A stretch of DNA of 64,000 bases from the NCBI RefSeq assembly GCF_001683795.1, contig NZ_LIGX01000040.1, positions 62,001 through 126,000 of the forward strand, given 5' to 3'. Below the pieces are notes generated by a model. It saw only the letters and a list, made by a program, of their open reading frames with translations. It was not told the DNA's origin and did no database searches. Every line of letters begins with the position of its first letter. Positions within the stretch are counted from its first letter, which is position 1. The translations under genes were made by a program, and so were the position numbers. Source of the DNA: Neoakkermansia glycaniphila. Lineage in GTDB: Bacteria; Verrucomicrobiota; Verrucomicrobiia; Verrucomicrobiales; Akkermansiaceae. This document shows positions 1-8,540 of the stretch, one piece after another.

Positions 1-1
1 T

Positions 2-250
2 CTCGTCATCGACGTCTGGAACCTGCGGGCCTGGAGCTTCCCGCTCAAAGTCATCGGCATGAATGCGCTCTTTGCCTACATCCTGACCTCCCTCATCGAC
101 TTCGGAACCCTGAACGAACGCATCTTCTCCGGATGTGCCGAGCTGCTGGAACCGGACTACGCCCCCCTCTTCTTCGCCGCAAGCTACATCATCCTGCTGT
201 GGCTCCTGCTCTTCGGCATGTACAGGCAACGCATCTTCGTCAAGGCCTGA
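2..250 (+). CDS. C-terminal end of a membrane acyltransferase (HGSNAT/DUF5009-like), partial
   Basis: The reading frame is open from base 2, so the gene begins before the window; only the last 82 residues are seen. The first M inside the frame (base 59) is probably not the start, because in-frame residues before it continue a membrane-protein sequence. Two hydrophobic segments are visible, around VIGMNALFAYILTSL and FFAASYIILLWLLLFGMY, ending in a short basic tail. The VIGMNALFAYIL stretch resembles the last helices of heparan-alpha-glucosaminide N-acetyltransferase-like proteins, which move acetyl groups across the membrane onto glucosamine ends. Family assignment is moderate because the catalytic part lies outside the window. 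Confidence 0.6.
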   Translation, partial: LVIDVWNLRAWSFPLKVIGMNALFAYILTSLIDFGTLNERIFSGCAELLEPDYAPLFFAASYIILLWLLLFGMYRQRIFVKA

Positions 251-310
251 TTTCGCCCTACCCCTTCTGCGACCTCTGCAACGAACCTTGACGTCCGGTC
301 AGGCCAACGA

Positions 311-335
311 AAAACCCGTGGCACAACACCACGGG
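311..335 (-). terminator. Rho-independent terminator of tatA
   Basis: Perfect 7-bp arms CCCGTGG / CCACGGG (315-321 and 329-335) with a 7-base loop. Read on the minus strand the stem is followed by TTTT. It lies about 58 bases beyond the tatA stop. Confidence 0.7.
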
Positions 336-392
336 CAATCAACCAGCCGGGCAATTCGCCCCGGCCATGGCAAAACTCCGATCGCAACAGCC

Positions 393-665
393 TCAAGCGA
401 CCTTGCCGGAATCGGAAGTATCGGTCTTCTTCTCCTCGTCGGCAGCTTCGATCTTCTTGGGAGCCTCCACCGGTTTGGCTTCGTCCTTGGTCACGCCGGA
501 AATCTCGTCTTCAAACTCCTTCTTGGCCTTCTTGAACTCGCCAAGGCTCTTTCCGAGGCCACGAGCCAATTCGGGAAGCTTCTTCGCCCCGAAAAGAAGG
601 AAAAGAATGATCAGGACAATCGTCAATTGCGTCGGACTAAACAAATTGGCAAGCATAACAGTCAT
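393..665 (-). CDS. tatA: Sec-independent protein translocase subunit TatA
   Basis: This 90-residue protein is the pore-forming TatA/TatE subunit that exports folded proteins through the inner membrane. It has one N-terminal membrane helix (about residues 12-27), the hinge FGAKKLPELARGLGKS that starts the amphipathic helix, and an acidic/lysine-rich cytoplasmic tail, the normal TatA order and length. The gene stands alone here; tatB and tatC are not in the window. ATG at 665 follows a good promoter; a second ATG three codons later (656) is possible. Its own terminator lies downstream, so it is probably monocistronic. Confidence 0.92.
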   Translation of the reverse strand: MTVMLANLFSPTQLTIVLIILFLLFGAKKLPELARGLGKSLGEFKKAKKEFEDEISGVTKDEAKPVEAPKKIEAADEEKKTDTSDSGKVA

Positions 666-676
666 CAGTACGAAGT

Positions 677-705
677 AAAGTACCCCATTCTTTCACCCAT
701 GACAA
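677..705 (-). promoter_or_regulatory. Sigma70-like promoter of tatA
   Basis: On the minus strand TTGTCA, a 17-base spacer and TACTTT, ending 11 bases before the tatA ATG at 665. There is no Shine-Dalgarno sequence in the short leader. Confidence 0.6.
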
Positions 706-771
706 CCCGCAAGTGCGACTGCATGCAAATTTCCCCGGCATCCCGAAAGCGGTGCAAGGCCGAAAAAAAAC

Positions 772-800
772 TTGCAACATGAGGCGTTTTGGAGTGTAAT
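772..800 (+). promoter_or_regulatory. Sigma70-like promoter of valS (decides the start codon)
   Basis: TTGCAA (772-777), 17-base spacer, TGTAAT (795-800). The in-frame TTG at 772 is itself the -35 box, so translation from it would be upstream of the transcript. This favours the ATG at 811, ten bases after the -10 box. Confidence 0.65.
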
Positions 801-810
801 TGCCCGCGTT

Positions 811-3483
811 ATGACGGAATTGCCCAAGGCGTACGAACCTCAGATTGTAGAAGAAAAATGGCAGTCTCGCTGGATGTCGGAGCACTGCTTCCATGCCGAC
901 GAACACTCCTCCAAACCCGCCTATTCCATCGTCATCCCTCCGCCCAACGTCACGGGAGTCCTTCACCTCGGCCACGTTCTGAACAACTCCATTCAGGACA
1001 TTCTCGCACGCCGCGCACGCCAGCTTGGCAAGGAAGTACTCTGGCTTCCCGGCACGGACCATGCGGGCATCGCCACCCAGGTGCGCGTGGAAAAAGACCT
1101 CCGCCAGCGCACGGGCCAAACCCGCCACGACCTCGGCCGCGACGAATTCCTCAAACTCGTCTGGGAATGGAAAGACAAACACGGCGGCATCATCTTCAAA
1201 CAGCTCAAAAAGCTCGGCTGCTCCTGCGACTGGGAACGCGAACGCTTCACCATGGACGAGCAATTCACCCACGAAGTCAGCCGCGCCTTCGTCGAACTCT
1301 TCAAGGAAGGCCTCATCTACCGCGGCCGCCGCATGGTCAACTGGTGCCCCGTCTCCCTGACCGCGCTCTCCGACGAGGAAGTCATCATGAAGCCCACAAA
1401 GAGCAAGCTCTACACCATCCGCTACAAACTGGAAAACGGATCGGGAGAACTGCTCGTCGCCACCACCCGCCCGGAAACCATCATGGCGGACGTCGCCGTC
1501 GCCGTCAACCCCAACGACCCCCGCTTCGGCCATCTCATCGGGCAAAACGTCATCCGCCCCCTCTGTGCTGCGCCCATCCCCATCATCGCGGATGAACACG
1601 TCGAAATCGAATTCGGCACAGGTGCGCTCAAAATCACCCCTGCCCACGACCGCGCCGACTTTGAAATCGGCCAGAAAAACAACCTCGAAATTATCGACGT
1701 TCTCACCCCGGACGGCCGCATCGAATGCCCCGGCTGCCCCGAGCTGCACGGCCTCGACCGCTTCGAAGCCCGCGACAAATCCGTCGAAATCCTCCGTGGC
1801 CTCGGTCTCCTCCACAAAGTCGAAGAATACGAAAACAACGTCGGCTACTCCGAACGCGCCGACGTCCCCATCGAACCACGCCTCTCCATGCAGTGGTTCC
1901 TCAAATACCCCTGCGTCAAGGAAGCAGCCGAAGCCGTTGCCTCCGGAGACATCACCTTCCGCCCCGCACGTTGGGCGAAAACCTACGCGCACTGGCTCGA
2001 AAACATTCAGGACTGGTGCATCTCCCGCCAGCTCTGGTGGGGCCACCGCATCCCCGTCTGGTACCGCAAAAACGCAGCCGACACCCTGAAAGCCGCCCCC
2101 TCCCTCGACGTCTCCGACGAAGCCACGGGCAACATCCACGTCGGCACCACACCGCCTGCCGATCCCGAAAACTGGGAACAGGACGGCGATGTGCTCGACA
2201 CATGGTTCTCCTCATGGCTCTGGCCCTTCGGCACCATGGATGAAGAACTCCGCGCCAAATTCTACCCCACCAGCGACCTCGTCACCGGACCGGACATCAT
2301 CTTCTTCTGGGTGGCCCGCATGATCATGGCAGGCTACCGCTTTGAAGACAGGAAACCCTTCTCGAACGTCTTCTTCACCTCCATCATCCGCGACATCCTC
2401 GGCCGCAAAATGAGCAAATCCCTCGGCAACTCGCCCGACCCGCTCGACCTCATGGCCACTTACGGCGCAGACGGCCTCCGCTTCGGCCTCATGCGCATCG
2501 CCCCCACCGGCACGGACGTCCGCTTCGACGAATCGCAAATCGGCGAAGGCCGCAACTTCGCCAACAAACTCTACAATGCCGCGCGCTTCCGCATGATGCA
2601 GGGCGAAACCGATGCCGCCGCAGAACCGGCCTACACCGCCGTCCACATCGACATCCTCGCCAAACTCAAACAACTCCACACCGACGTCGCGGACGCACTC
2701 GCCGCCTACGAATTCAACGCCTACACCCAGGCCCTCTACCAATTCTTCTGGTCCGAATACTGCGCCCTCTTCCTTGAGGCCATCAAAAACGACCTCCGAG
2801 AAGGAGCCGACCCGTCCGCCCGCGCCGCCACCCTCGGCACCATGGACACCGTCATGCGCCACTACCTCGCACTGCTCCACCCCATCATGCCCCACATCAC
2901 CGAAGAACTGTGGGCATCGCTCGGATTTGCAGCAGCAGAAGCGGGCAAGCCACTCATGGTCACCCCCCTGCCCGATCCCTCCAGCCTCCTGCAAAACATC
3001 GGCGAAGAACAACGCACAGCCGCAGGAACGCTCGCCGCAGCCCTCTACGAAACCGCCAACCGCGCGCGCAACCTCAAGGCCGAATACAACCTCGCCACCA
3101 ACAAAAAGGTTCAATTCATCCTCAAACCCTCCATGAATGTCGACCCCGACACCGCCTCCCGCCTTGCCCTGCTGGCCGGAGCCGAAACCGTCGGCATCGA
3201 ACCTGCCTACGCAGCCGAAAAAGGAACACCTGCCAGCCTCACCCCCCTCGGTGAACTCTTCCTCCCGCTCGAAGGCCTCGTCGATGTAGACGCCGAACGC
3301 GAACGCATCCGCAAGGAACTCGAAAAAATCGCCCGGGAAATCTCCAAATGCGAAGGTAAACTCGGAAATGCAGGCTTCATCGACCGCGCACCCGCCGATG
3401 TCGTCGCACAGGAACGCGCCCGCTTGACCGAATGGCAGAGCAAACAGGCACAACTGACCGGAATGCTCTCCGCCCTGCTATAA
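811..3483 (+). CDS. valS: Valyl-tRNA synthetase
   Basis: Class I aminoacyl-tRNA synthetase that charges tRNA-Val in the cytoplasm. The HIGH-type motif is HLGH at residues 52-55 within PPNVTGVLHLGH, and the KMSKS loop is at residues 533-537. An editing (CP1) domain lies between them, an anticodon-binding domain follows, and the last ~70 residues are a charged coiled coil (ERERIRKELEKIAREISKCEGKL) that binds tRNA in ValRS. Length 890 residues fits the bacterial family. The 811 ATG is chosen over an upstream in-frame TTG (772) because that TTG is the -35 element. No Shine-Dalgarno sequence precedes it. Confidence 0.97.
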   Translation: MTELPKAYEPQIVEEKWQSRWMSEHCFHADEHSSKPAYSIVIPPPNVTGVLHLGHVLNNSIQDILARRARQLGKEVLWLPGTDHAGIATQVRVEKDLRQRTGQTRHDLGRDEFLKLVWEWKDKHGGIIFKQLKKLGCSCDWERERFTMDEQFTHEVSRAFVELFKEGLIYRGRRMVNWCPVSLTALSDEEVIMKPTKSKLYTIRYKLENGSGELLVATTRPETIMADVAVAVNPNDPRFGHLIGQNVIRPLCAAPIPIIADEHVEIEFGTGALKITPAHDRADFEIGQKNNLEIIDVLTPDGRIECPGCPELHGLDRFEARDKSVEILRGLGLLHKVEEYENNVGYSERADVPIEPRLSMQWFLKYPCVKEAAEAVASGDITFRPARWAKTYAHWLENIQDWCISRQLWWGHRIPVWYRKNAADTLKAAPSLDVSDEATGNIHVGTTPPADPENWEQDGDVLDTWFSSWLWPFGTMDEELRAKFYPTSDLVTGPDIIFFWVARMIMAGYRFEDRKPFSNVFFTSIIRDILGRKMSKSLGNSPDPLDLMATYGADGLRFGLMRIAPTGTDVRFDESQIGEGRNFANKLYNAARFRMMQGETDAAAEPAYTAVHIDILAKLKQLHTDVADALAAYEFNAYTQALYQFFWSEYCALFLEAIKNDLREGADPSARAATLGTMDTVMRHYLALLHPIMPHITEELWASLGFAAAEAGKPLMVTPLPDPSSLLQNIGEEQRTAAGTLAAALYETANRARNLKAEYNLATNKKVQFILKPSMNVDPDTASRLALLAGAETVGIEPAYAAEKGTPASLTPLGELFLPLEGLVDVDAERERIRKELEKIAREISKCEGKLGNAGFIDRAPADVVAQERARLTEWQSKQAQLTGMLSALL

Positions 3484-3505
3484 CGCCAGCACCAAACCTG
3501 CGTCC

Positions 3506-4285
3506 ATGAACCGCATCGTCCACCTGACCGCCGAACACCGCGAACTGCTCGACATACTGGGAGTAAAGTCCCCCGCCACACTGGCAAGGTACAATGCGGA
3601 ACAACTGCTGAACGACCTCCGGCTGGCAAACACCCACTTCGAACGCAACCTCCCCCTTCCCGACGAACGGCTGGTAGAAGGATGGATCGCCCAGGCTCAG
3701 ACCATCGTCCGGGAAGAAACGGCCGTCCCGCAGGAACAGGAAACCGGTGCCGTCAAAGAAACAGACAACCTGCCCAACCGCCTTGGAGGAAAAGCGCTCC
3801 CCGTCCTGACGCACCACAAGCGCACCCCGGCAGCCTCGCACCGCAAGGCAAGGGAAGAAACTGCCGATCGATCCGTCTCGGAACGCTACATGCATCCTCG
3901 CGGCATCCGGCACACCACGCCGATCCGTACATGGCTCGGTGCAGTCATCGCCATCCTCTTCTGGCTGTGCGGCCTCTCCCTGATCTTCCTGCTGCCGTAC
4001 ATCCTCCTCTTCAATCATGCGCTGTTGCGCTGGCACATCATCGCCTTCGCCTTCATCGGCCTAATCCTCTTCCTCTACCTGATCGTCTCCTTCCGATGCC
4101 GGTGCAGCGTCTGTAAAATACGCATCTTCTCGTGGCAACGCTATGTGCGCAACAGGAAAATGCACACGATCTGGGGCCTGGGTCGCGTCGTCCCCACTGC
4201 CTTGCACATCCTGCTCTTCAAATGGTTCCGCTGCCCCTCCTGCGGTACGGCACAGCGGCTCCGCAACCCACACTCATCCCGATGA
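3506..4285 (+). CDS. Unknown two-helix membrane protein with N-terminal HhH-like segment and C-terminal zinc ribbon
   Basis: I do not recognise a named family. The 259-residue protein has three visible parts. Residues 8-40 (LLDILGVKSPATLARY...) resemble a helix-hairpin-helix/DUF4332-type segment. Two strong hydrophobic helices (about 140-190) follow a basic linker. After them comes a CxCxxC (CRCSVC) and a later CPSC, four cysteines that could bind zinc on the cytoplasmic side. The next gene starts inside its stop codon (ATGA overlap), so the two are co-translated. It begins 22 bases after valS and may be read through from it. Function unknown. Confidence 0.7.
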   Translation: MNRIVHLTAEHRELLDILGVKSPATLARYNAEQLLNDLRLANTHFERNLPLPDERLVEGWIAQAQTIVREETAVPQEQETGAVKETDNLPNRLGGKALPVLTHHKRTPAASHRKAREETADRSVSERYMHPRGIRHTTPIRTWLGAVIAILFWLCGLSLIFLLPYILLFNHALLRWHIIAFAFIGLILFLYLIVSFRCRCSVCKIRIFSWQRYVRNRKMHTIWGLGRVVPTALHILLFKWFRCPSCGTAQRLRNPHSSR

Positions 4286-4725
4286 ACACAGCCATCTGCT
4301 TCCTGCCCCTCGCCATGCCCGCCTTGGCGGTTTCCGGTGAAGCGCAACAAAGCCAACCCTCCTCCCCACACTACATCCTCGCGCAGGAACTGATCGAACT
4401 CCTCCATGCCACGGACAGCATCCTGAGCATGTGCTACGATGCGGAAAGCATCCGGAACGCCATCCCGCAGCTTGAAACCCAGAGGATGACAATGAACGCC
4501 ATCGCCGTCCGGCAAAGCGAACTGCCCGACCCGACCGCCGAAGAGGAAAAGGAAGTCCTGCAACTCAAGGATCAATTCAATTCGGCATGGAATAACGTAT
4601 CCGGACAAATCGACCGGCTCATCCTCAACGGGCTGGTCACGCCCGAACTGGCGAATGTCCTCTCACTGGATCCTTCGCTCGTCGCGCAGCAACAGGCACA
4701 GCCCGCCACACCCCCGGCCCGTTAA
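4282..4725 (+). CDS. Unknown small exported protein
   Basis: A 147-residue protein whose ATG overlaps the stop of the upstream membrane protein (ATGA), suggesting coupling. The first ~18 residues (MNTAICFLPLAMPALAVSG) look like a weak signal peptide with a possible cleavage after ALA or VSG. The rest is a predicted helical, Gln/Glu-rich region ending in a Pro/Ala/Gln tail (QQQAQPATPPAR). I see no catalytic motif. Context suggests an envelope role together with the preceding gene, but this is inference. Confidence 0.6.
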   Translation: MNTAICFLPLAMPALAVSGEAQQSQPSSPHYILAQELIELLHATDSILSMCYDAESIRNAIPQLETQRMTMNAIAVRQSELPDPTAEEEKEVLQLKDQFNSAWNNVSGQIDRLILNGLVTPELANVLSLDPSLVAQQQAQPATPPAR

Positions 4726-4796
4726 CCGCATACTCGCCCCGAACAGGGAACTTCTTGCCCTGCGAACCCAACCCGCCACCATGACAGGTTGGGCAC

Positions 4797-4824
4797 TTGC
4801 ATACCCGCATCGCCATGTTATAGT
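4797..4824 (+). promoter_or_regulatory. Sigma70-like promoter of leuA
   Basis: TTGCAT (4797-4802), 16-base spacer, TATAGT (4819-4824). The leuA ATG is 24 bases further on. No leucine-rich leader peptide or attenuator was seen between promoter and gene. Confidence 0.6.
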
Positions 4825-4848
4825 GCGGATTCAAACCAACATAATAAT

Positions 4849-6387
4849 ATGGCTGATCAAATACGCTTCTTTGACACGACACTGAGAGATGGAGAACAAT
4901 GCCCCGGGGCCTCCATGAACCTTCGTCAAAAGCTCGAAGTCGCCCGTCAGCTAGAAAAACTGGGAGTGGACATCATCGAAGCAGGCTTCCCCTGCATCTC
5001 TGACGGAGACTTTGAAGCAGTCCACACCATCGCCACGGAAATCAAACACTGCACCATCGCAGGCCTCGCACGCTGCGTGCCTGGCGACATCGATGCCGCC
5101 GTCAAAGCTCTGGCTCCTGCCGGAGACCGCGCACGTGTCCACATCTTCCTGGCCACCAGCCCCCTGCACCGCGAGTACAAACTCAAGAAAACCAAAGAGG
5201 AAATCCTCGTCATGGCCGTCGAAGGCGTCGCCCATGCCAAAAAATACGTGCAGGACATCGAATTTTCCGCAGAAGACGCCTCCCGCACCGAACTCGACTA
5301 CCTCGCACAGGTCGTCGAAGCCGTCATCGCAGCCGGAGCCACCACCGTCAACATCCCCGACACCGTCGGCTACACCACACCGGACGAATACGCACGCATC
5401 ATCACCTACCTCAAGGAAAACGTGCCCAACATCGAACAGGCGATCATCTCCGTCCACTGCCACAACGACCTCGGCCTTGCCGTCGCCAACTCGCTGGCAG
5501 CCGTCAAGGCGGGAGCCCGGCAGGTCGAAGGAGCCATCAACGGCATCGGCGAACGCGCAGGCAACTCCGCGCTGGAAGAAGTCATCATGGCCATCTCCAC
5601 CCGCCCGGAAGCCTTCGGAGGAGTCACCCACGGCGTCCACATCAAGGAAATCGTCAAAACCTCGCAGGTCGTCGCCCGCATGAGCGGCATGCCCGTCCAG
5701 CGATCGAAGGCTGTCGTCGGTGAAAACGCATTCGCCCACGGCTCCGGCATCCACCAGCACGGCATCCTCAGCAAACGAGAAACCTACGAAATCATCGACC
5801 CTGAAACCATCGGCTGGGGCGCGACGGAACTCCCGCTCACCAAACACTCCGGCAGAGCCGCCGTCCGCCAACGCCTCGAAAAACTCGGCTACGTCCTCAC
5901 GGAAGAAGAACTCACCCACGTCTTCGAACGCTTCAAAAAAGTAGGCGACTCCAAGAAATTCGTCTATGACGACGACATCTCCTCCCTCGTCAACGACTCG
6001 CTGGACAGCCAACAGGGACTCTGGAGCCTCGACTTCATCCAATTCGTCGCAGGCACTCACGCCCGCGCCACCGCCACGCTCAGCCTCATCATCGACAACG
6101 ACAAACGCGAAGACTGCGCCACGGGCAACGGCCCGGTCAACGCCGTCTTCAAAGCCATCGACCGCATCACCAAAACAAAAGGCAAACTCGTCGAATACAA
6201 CGTACGGGCTGCCTCGCAGGGGCAGGACTCCGTCGGCGAAGTCTTCGTCAAAGTCGACTTCGGCACAGGCAAACCCGTCTCCGGCAAAGGCGCCGCCACC
6301 GACATCATCGAAGCCTCGGTCCGCGCCTACCTGAACGCCGTCAACAGGTCCCTCACCATCCCGGCATGCCAAATGCGCGAATGCTGA
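4849..6387 (+). CDS. leuA: 2-isopropylmalate synthase
   Basis: First committed enzyme of leucine biosynthesis: condenses acetyl-CoA with 2-oxoisovalerate. Residues 1-20 carry the HMGL-like signature FFDTTLRDGEQCPGASM; later NGIGERAGN and GSGIHQHG are the expected metal/substrate motifs. A full C-terminal leucine-binding regulatory domain is present (about residues 390-512), so this is the long, feedback-inhibited form. The start at 4849 (MADQIRFFD) is preferred to the in-frame 4789 codon because the latter lies upstream of the promoter's -35 box. pth follows after 7 bases, so the two are probably one transcript. The other leu genes are not in the window. Confidence 0.95.
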   Translation: MADQIRFFDTTLRDGEQCPGASMNLRQKLEVARQLEKLGVDIIEAGFPCISDGDFEAVHTIATEIKHCTIAGLARCVPGDIDAAVKALAPAGDRARVHIFLATSPLHREYKLKKTKEEILVMAVEGVAHAKKYVQDIEFSAEDASRTELDYLAQVVEAVIAAGATTVNIPDTVGYTTPDEYARIITYLKENVPNIEQAIISVHCHNDLGLAVANSLAAVKAGARQVEGAINGIGERAGNSALEEVIMAISTRPEAFGGVTHGVHIKEIVKTSQVVARMSGMPVQRSKAVVGENAFAHGSGIHQHGILSKRETYEIIDPETIGWGATELPLTKHSGRAAVRQRLEKLGYVLTEEELTHVFERFKKVGDSKKFVYDDDISSLVNDSLDSQQGLWSLDFIQFVAGTHARATATLSLIIDNDKREDCATGNGPVNAVFKAIDRITKTKGKLVEYNVRAASQGQDSVGEVFVKVDFGTGKPVSGKGAATDIIEASVRAYLNAVNRSLTIPACQMREC

Positions 6388-6394
6388 CCCATCC

Positions 6395-6958
6395 ATGAGC
6401 AGCGTGCCTCGCATCATCGTCGGCCTCGGCAACCCGGGGCAGACATACGCCGGAACCCGGCACAACGTCGGGTTCATGGCGCTTGATGCGCTGGCACGCC
6501 ACTGGAATATACCCTACAAACTTGACAAAGCGAGAAAAGCCGAACTGGCCGCAGGCCCCGGCGTCCTCCTCGTCAAACCGCAAACCTACATGAACGACTC
6601 GGGAGCCAGCATCGGCCCCCTCATGCGGTACTTCAAATTCTCCCCCGAACAAATCCTCGTCATCTACGACGACATCGCCTTCCCTGTCGGAACCCTCAAA
6701 CTCCGCCCCGGCGGATCTGCCGGAGGACACAACGGCATCAAATCCCTCATCGCCCACTTGGGCACAGACAAATTCCCCCGCCTCCGCATCGGCATAGGAG
6801 CCCCCGGCGGCAAGGAAATGACCGCCCACGTACTCGGCAAATTCCGCCCTGACGAACAGGAACTCCTCGGTGTCTCCATCGAAAAGGCGGCGGATGCCGC
6901 CCGTTACGCCGCTACCCACGGCATCGAAGCCGCCATGAACATCTACAACGTTCAGTAA
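6395..6958 (+). CDS. pth: Peptidyl-tRNA hydrolase
   Basis: Cleaves peptidyl-tRNA that falls off ribosomes and recycles the tRNA. The 187-residue length is typical. Seen motifs: GLGNPG (10-15), GTRHNVGF with the catalytic His at residue 23, QTYMNDSG and the GGxAGGHNGIKS block. It follows leuA by 7 bases on the same strand. Downstream lies the leader-distal end of the CRISPR array. Confidence 0.96.
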   Translation: MSSVPRIIVGLGNPGQTYAGTRHNVGFMALDALARHWNIPYKLDKARKAELAAGPGVLLVKPQTYMNDSGASIGPLMRYFKFSPEQILVIYDDIAFPVGTLKLRPGGSAGGHNGIKSLIAHLGTDKFPRLRIGIGAPGGKEMTAHVLGKFRPDEQELLGVSIEKAADAARYAATHGIEAAMNIYNVQ

Positions 6959-6980
6959 ACGGCCCTTACCCCAACAAAGC

Positions 6981-7030
6981 GCAACCCCGCTGCAACCCCG
7001 CTGCAACCCCGCTGCAACCCCGCTGCAACC
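6981..7030. repeat. 11-bp tandem repeat, about 4.5 copies
   Basis: The unit GCAACCCCGCT recurs head to tail four times and then degenerates. It sits between the pth stop and the last, decayed CRISPR repeat, and its final copy merges with the 5' half of that decayed repeat. Confidence 0.8.
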
Positions 7031-7044
7031 GCGTGGGGTGCGAC
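7013..7044 (-). repeat. Degenerate terminal CRISPR repeat
   Basis: The last 18-20 bases (ending GGGGTGCGAC) match the array repeat with about two changes, while the other half is unrecognisable and overlaps the 11-bp tandem repeats. It is followed by a 34-base spacer-like stretch (7045-7078) before the first intact repeat. A decayed repeat is usual at the leader-distal end, which agrees with the leader lying at the cas2 side. Confidence 0.75.
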
Positions 7045-7078
7045 AGCCTGCAACGCCACGGATGCCATCCTCGCCGTC

Positions 7079-8038
7079 GTTTCAATCCACGCACCCGCGA
7101 GGGGTGCGACTTGGCCATGTTGCTGCCGTTGCGATATGAGTCCGTGTTTCAATCCACGCACCCGCGAGGGGTGCGACTTCGTGGACATGATCGAAGAAGC
7201 CATCGACAACAGTTTCAATCCACGCACCCGCGAGGGGTGCGACCATGACAAGCTTGCGACTGGCGGTCAGCACCTCAAGTTTCAATCCACGCACCCGCGA
7301 GGGGTGCGACGCGACCGGGAATACGTGCGGGATTCCCCGACCGGGTTTCAATCCACGCACCCGCGAGGGGTGCGACATTCCGTTCTAGCAGAGGCTGCGA
7401 CAGGCAGCGGGTTTCAATCCACGCACCCGCGAGGGGTGCGACCGTCGGCAGGCATACGCAATGTCGTGCAGTACCCGTTTCAATCCACGCACCCGCGAGG
7501 GGTGCGACCCTCCACGCCCGACACGTTTTCCCGCATCATCGGTTTCAATCCACGCACCCGCGAGGGGTGCGACCATGACAAGCTTGCGACTGGCGGTCAG
7601 CACCTCAAGTTTCAATCCACGCACCCGCGAGGGGTGCGACTTGTGATGTACTGGGCAATTGGCTGACCATCGGAGTTTCAATCCACGCACCCGCGAGGGG
7701 TGCGACCGGCCGAACTCGAAGCGGCGGCCGCGGGTATCGGTGTTTCAATCCACGCACCCGCGAGGGGTGCGACTTCGTCGCACGCTGCATCTCCATGATG
7801 CCTGTGTTGTTTCAATCCACGCACCCGCGAGGGGTGCGACCGCTATCGTATGCTCGCACGATATTTCTGATGTTGTTTCAATCCACGCACCCGCGAGGGG
7901 TGCGACGGCGCATTCCCGTCCTTTGTCAACCATATCTCGCGTTTCAATCCACGCACCCGCGAGGGGTGCGACGGGATGACGTGTGGCTTGATGTGACGGT
8001 TTTCCGGTTTCAATCCACGCACCCGCGAGGGGTGCGAC
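7079..8038 (-). CRISPR. Type I-C CRISPR array, 15 repeats and 14 spacers
   Basis: Fifteen identical 32-base repeats start at 7079, 7146, 7212, 7279, 7345, 7411, 7477, 7542, 7609, 7675, 7742, 7809, 7875, 7941 and 8007. On the plus strand each begins GTTTCAATCCACGC and ends GGGGTGCGAC. The reverse complement (GTCGCACC...GGATTGAAAC) is the well-known type I-C repeat, so the array is read on the minus strand, from the cas2 side. Spacers are 33-35 bases. The spacer at 7244-7278 is identical to the one at 7574-7608. Several short open frames run through the array in both directions; they are repeat artefacts. Confidence 0.98.
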
Positions 8039-8248
8039 TGCCACTTTGTAACATGTTGTCACCAAAGAGGCAATTCCTTTATTTCCGCCGACGAGCTGTC
8101 AATATACATTATTTGACAACTTCATAAAGCGGGCTTGTTTGTCAATCTGATGAACACGAGGCTGTTGCCGATTTCGCGGATGTTCCGGGAATTTCGGTAC
8201 AGCTTGGGGTTCGCGCGTGTTGCGCCCTGCCTGCGGTCGATTGATGTT
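8039..8248 (-). promoter_or_regulatory. CRISPR leader region
   Basis: The 210 bases between the cas2 stop and the first intact repeat contain no gene. The part next to the array (about 8041-8130) is markedly AT-rich compared with its neighbours and holds TATATT- and TTGACA/TTGTCA-like elements on the minus strand, as expected for a leader that promotes the array and guides spacer insertion. I cannot assign one promoter with certainty. Confidence 0.7.
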
Positions 8249-8539
8249 TCAGATGATGAGCGTGCCGTCGATGTCGTAGCTTTTCTTGGCTCCGACATGG
8301 AGGATTTTCCCTTCATCATCCTTGCCCAGAAAGTAGAAGCGCAGGCTGTCTTCTTCCGGGTCCATGGTATCGAGGAGCTGCTGTTTGACGGAGACAAAGA
8401 GGTTCGGCGGGATTTTGCATTCGAAGACGGAGTTCTGCACGCGCTGTCCGTAGTTTTCACAGATGCGTGCAATGCGCCGCAGTCTCCGGGCTCCCGTCCT
8501 CGTGGCCGTAGCCACATCATAGCTGATGATGACGAACAT
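8249..8539 (-). CDS. cas2: CRISPR-associated endonuclease Cas2 (type I-C)
   Basis: A 96-residue protein with the ferredoxin-like start MFVIISYDVATATRTGARRL, in which D8 is the conserved metal-binding position, and the QNSVFEC motif of Cas2. It forms the scaffold of the Cas1-Cas2 integrase that inserts new spacers. The ATG at 8539 comes one base after the cas1 stop. It is the last gene of the operon and lies next to the leader. A longer in-frame reading (to 9022) runs across cas1 and is not real. Confidence 0.95.
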   Translation of the reverse strand: MFVIISYDVATATRTGARRLRRIARICENYGQRVQNSVFECKIPPNLFVSVKQQLLDTMDPEEDSLRFYFLGKDDEGKILHVGAKKSYDIDGTLII

Positions 8540-8540
8540 G

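Noticed and set aside
772-810. Upstream TTG start for valS
   Set aside because: The TTG is the -35 box of the promoter, so the codon would not be transcribed; the family N-terminus begins at 811.
637-2139. 500-codon open frame antisense to valS
   Set aside because: GC-rich third-position shadow of valS with low-complexity Gly/Val/Asp/Phe composition. Similar long antisense frames over leuA, pheT, gdhA, cysN and dnaG were dropped for the same reason.
4765-4885. Leader peptide or attenuator before leuA
   Set aside because: The small frame has no leucine run and crosses the promoter; the hairpins there lack a T-run.
7033-8127. Open frames through the CRISPR array
   Set aside because: They are translations of the 32-bp repeats (NPRTREGCD, SHPSRVRGLK), not proteins.
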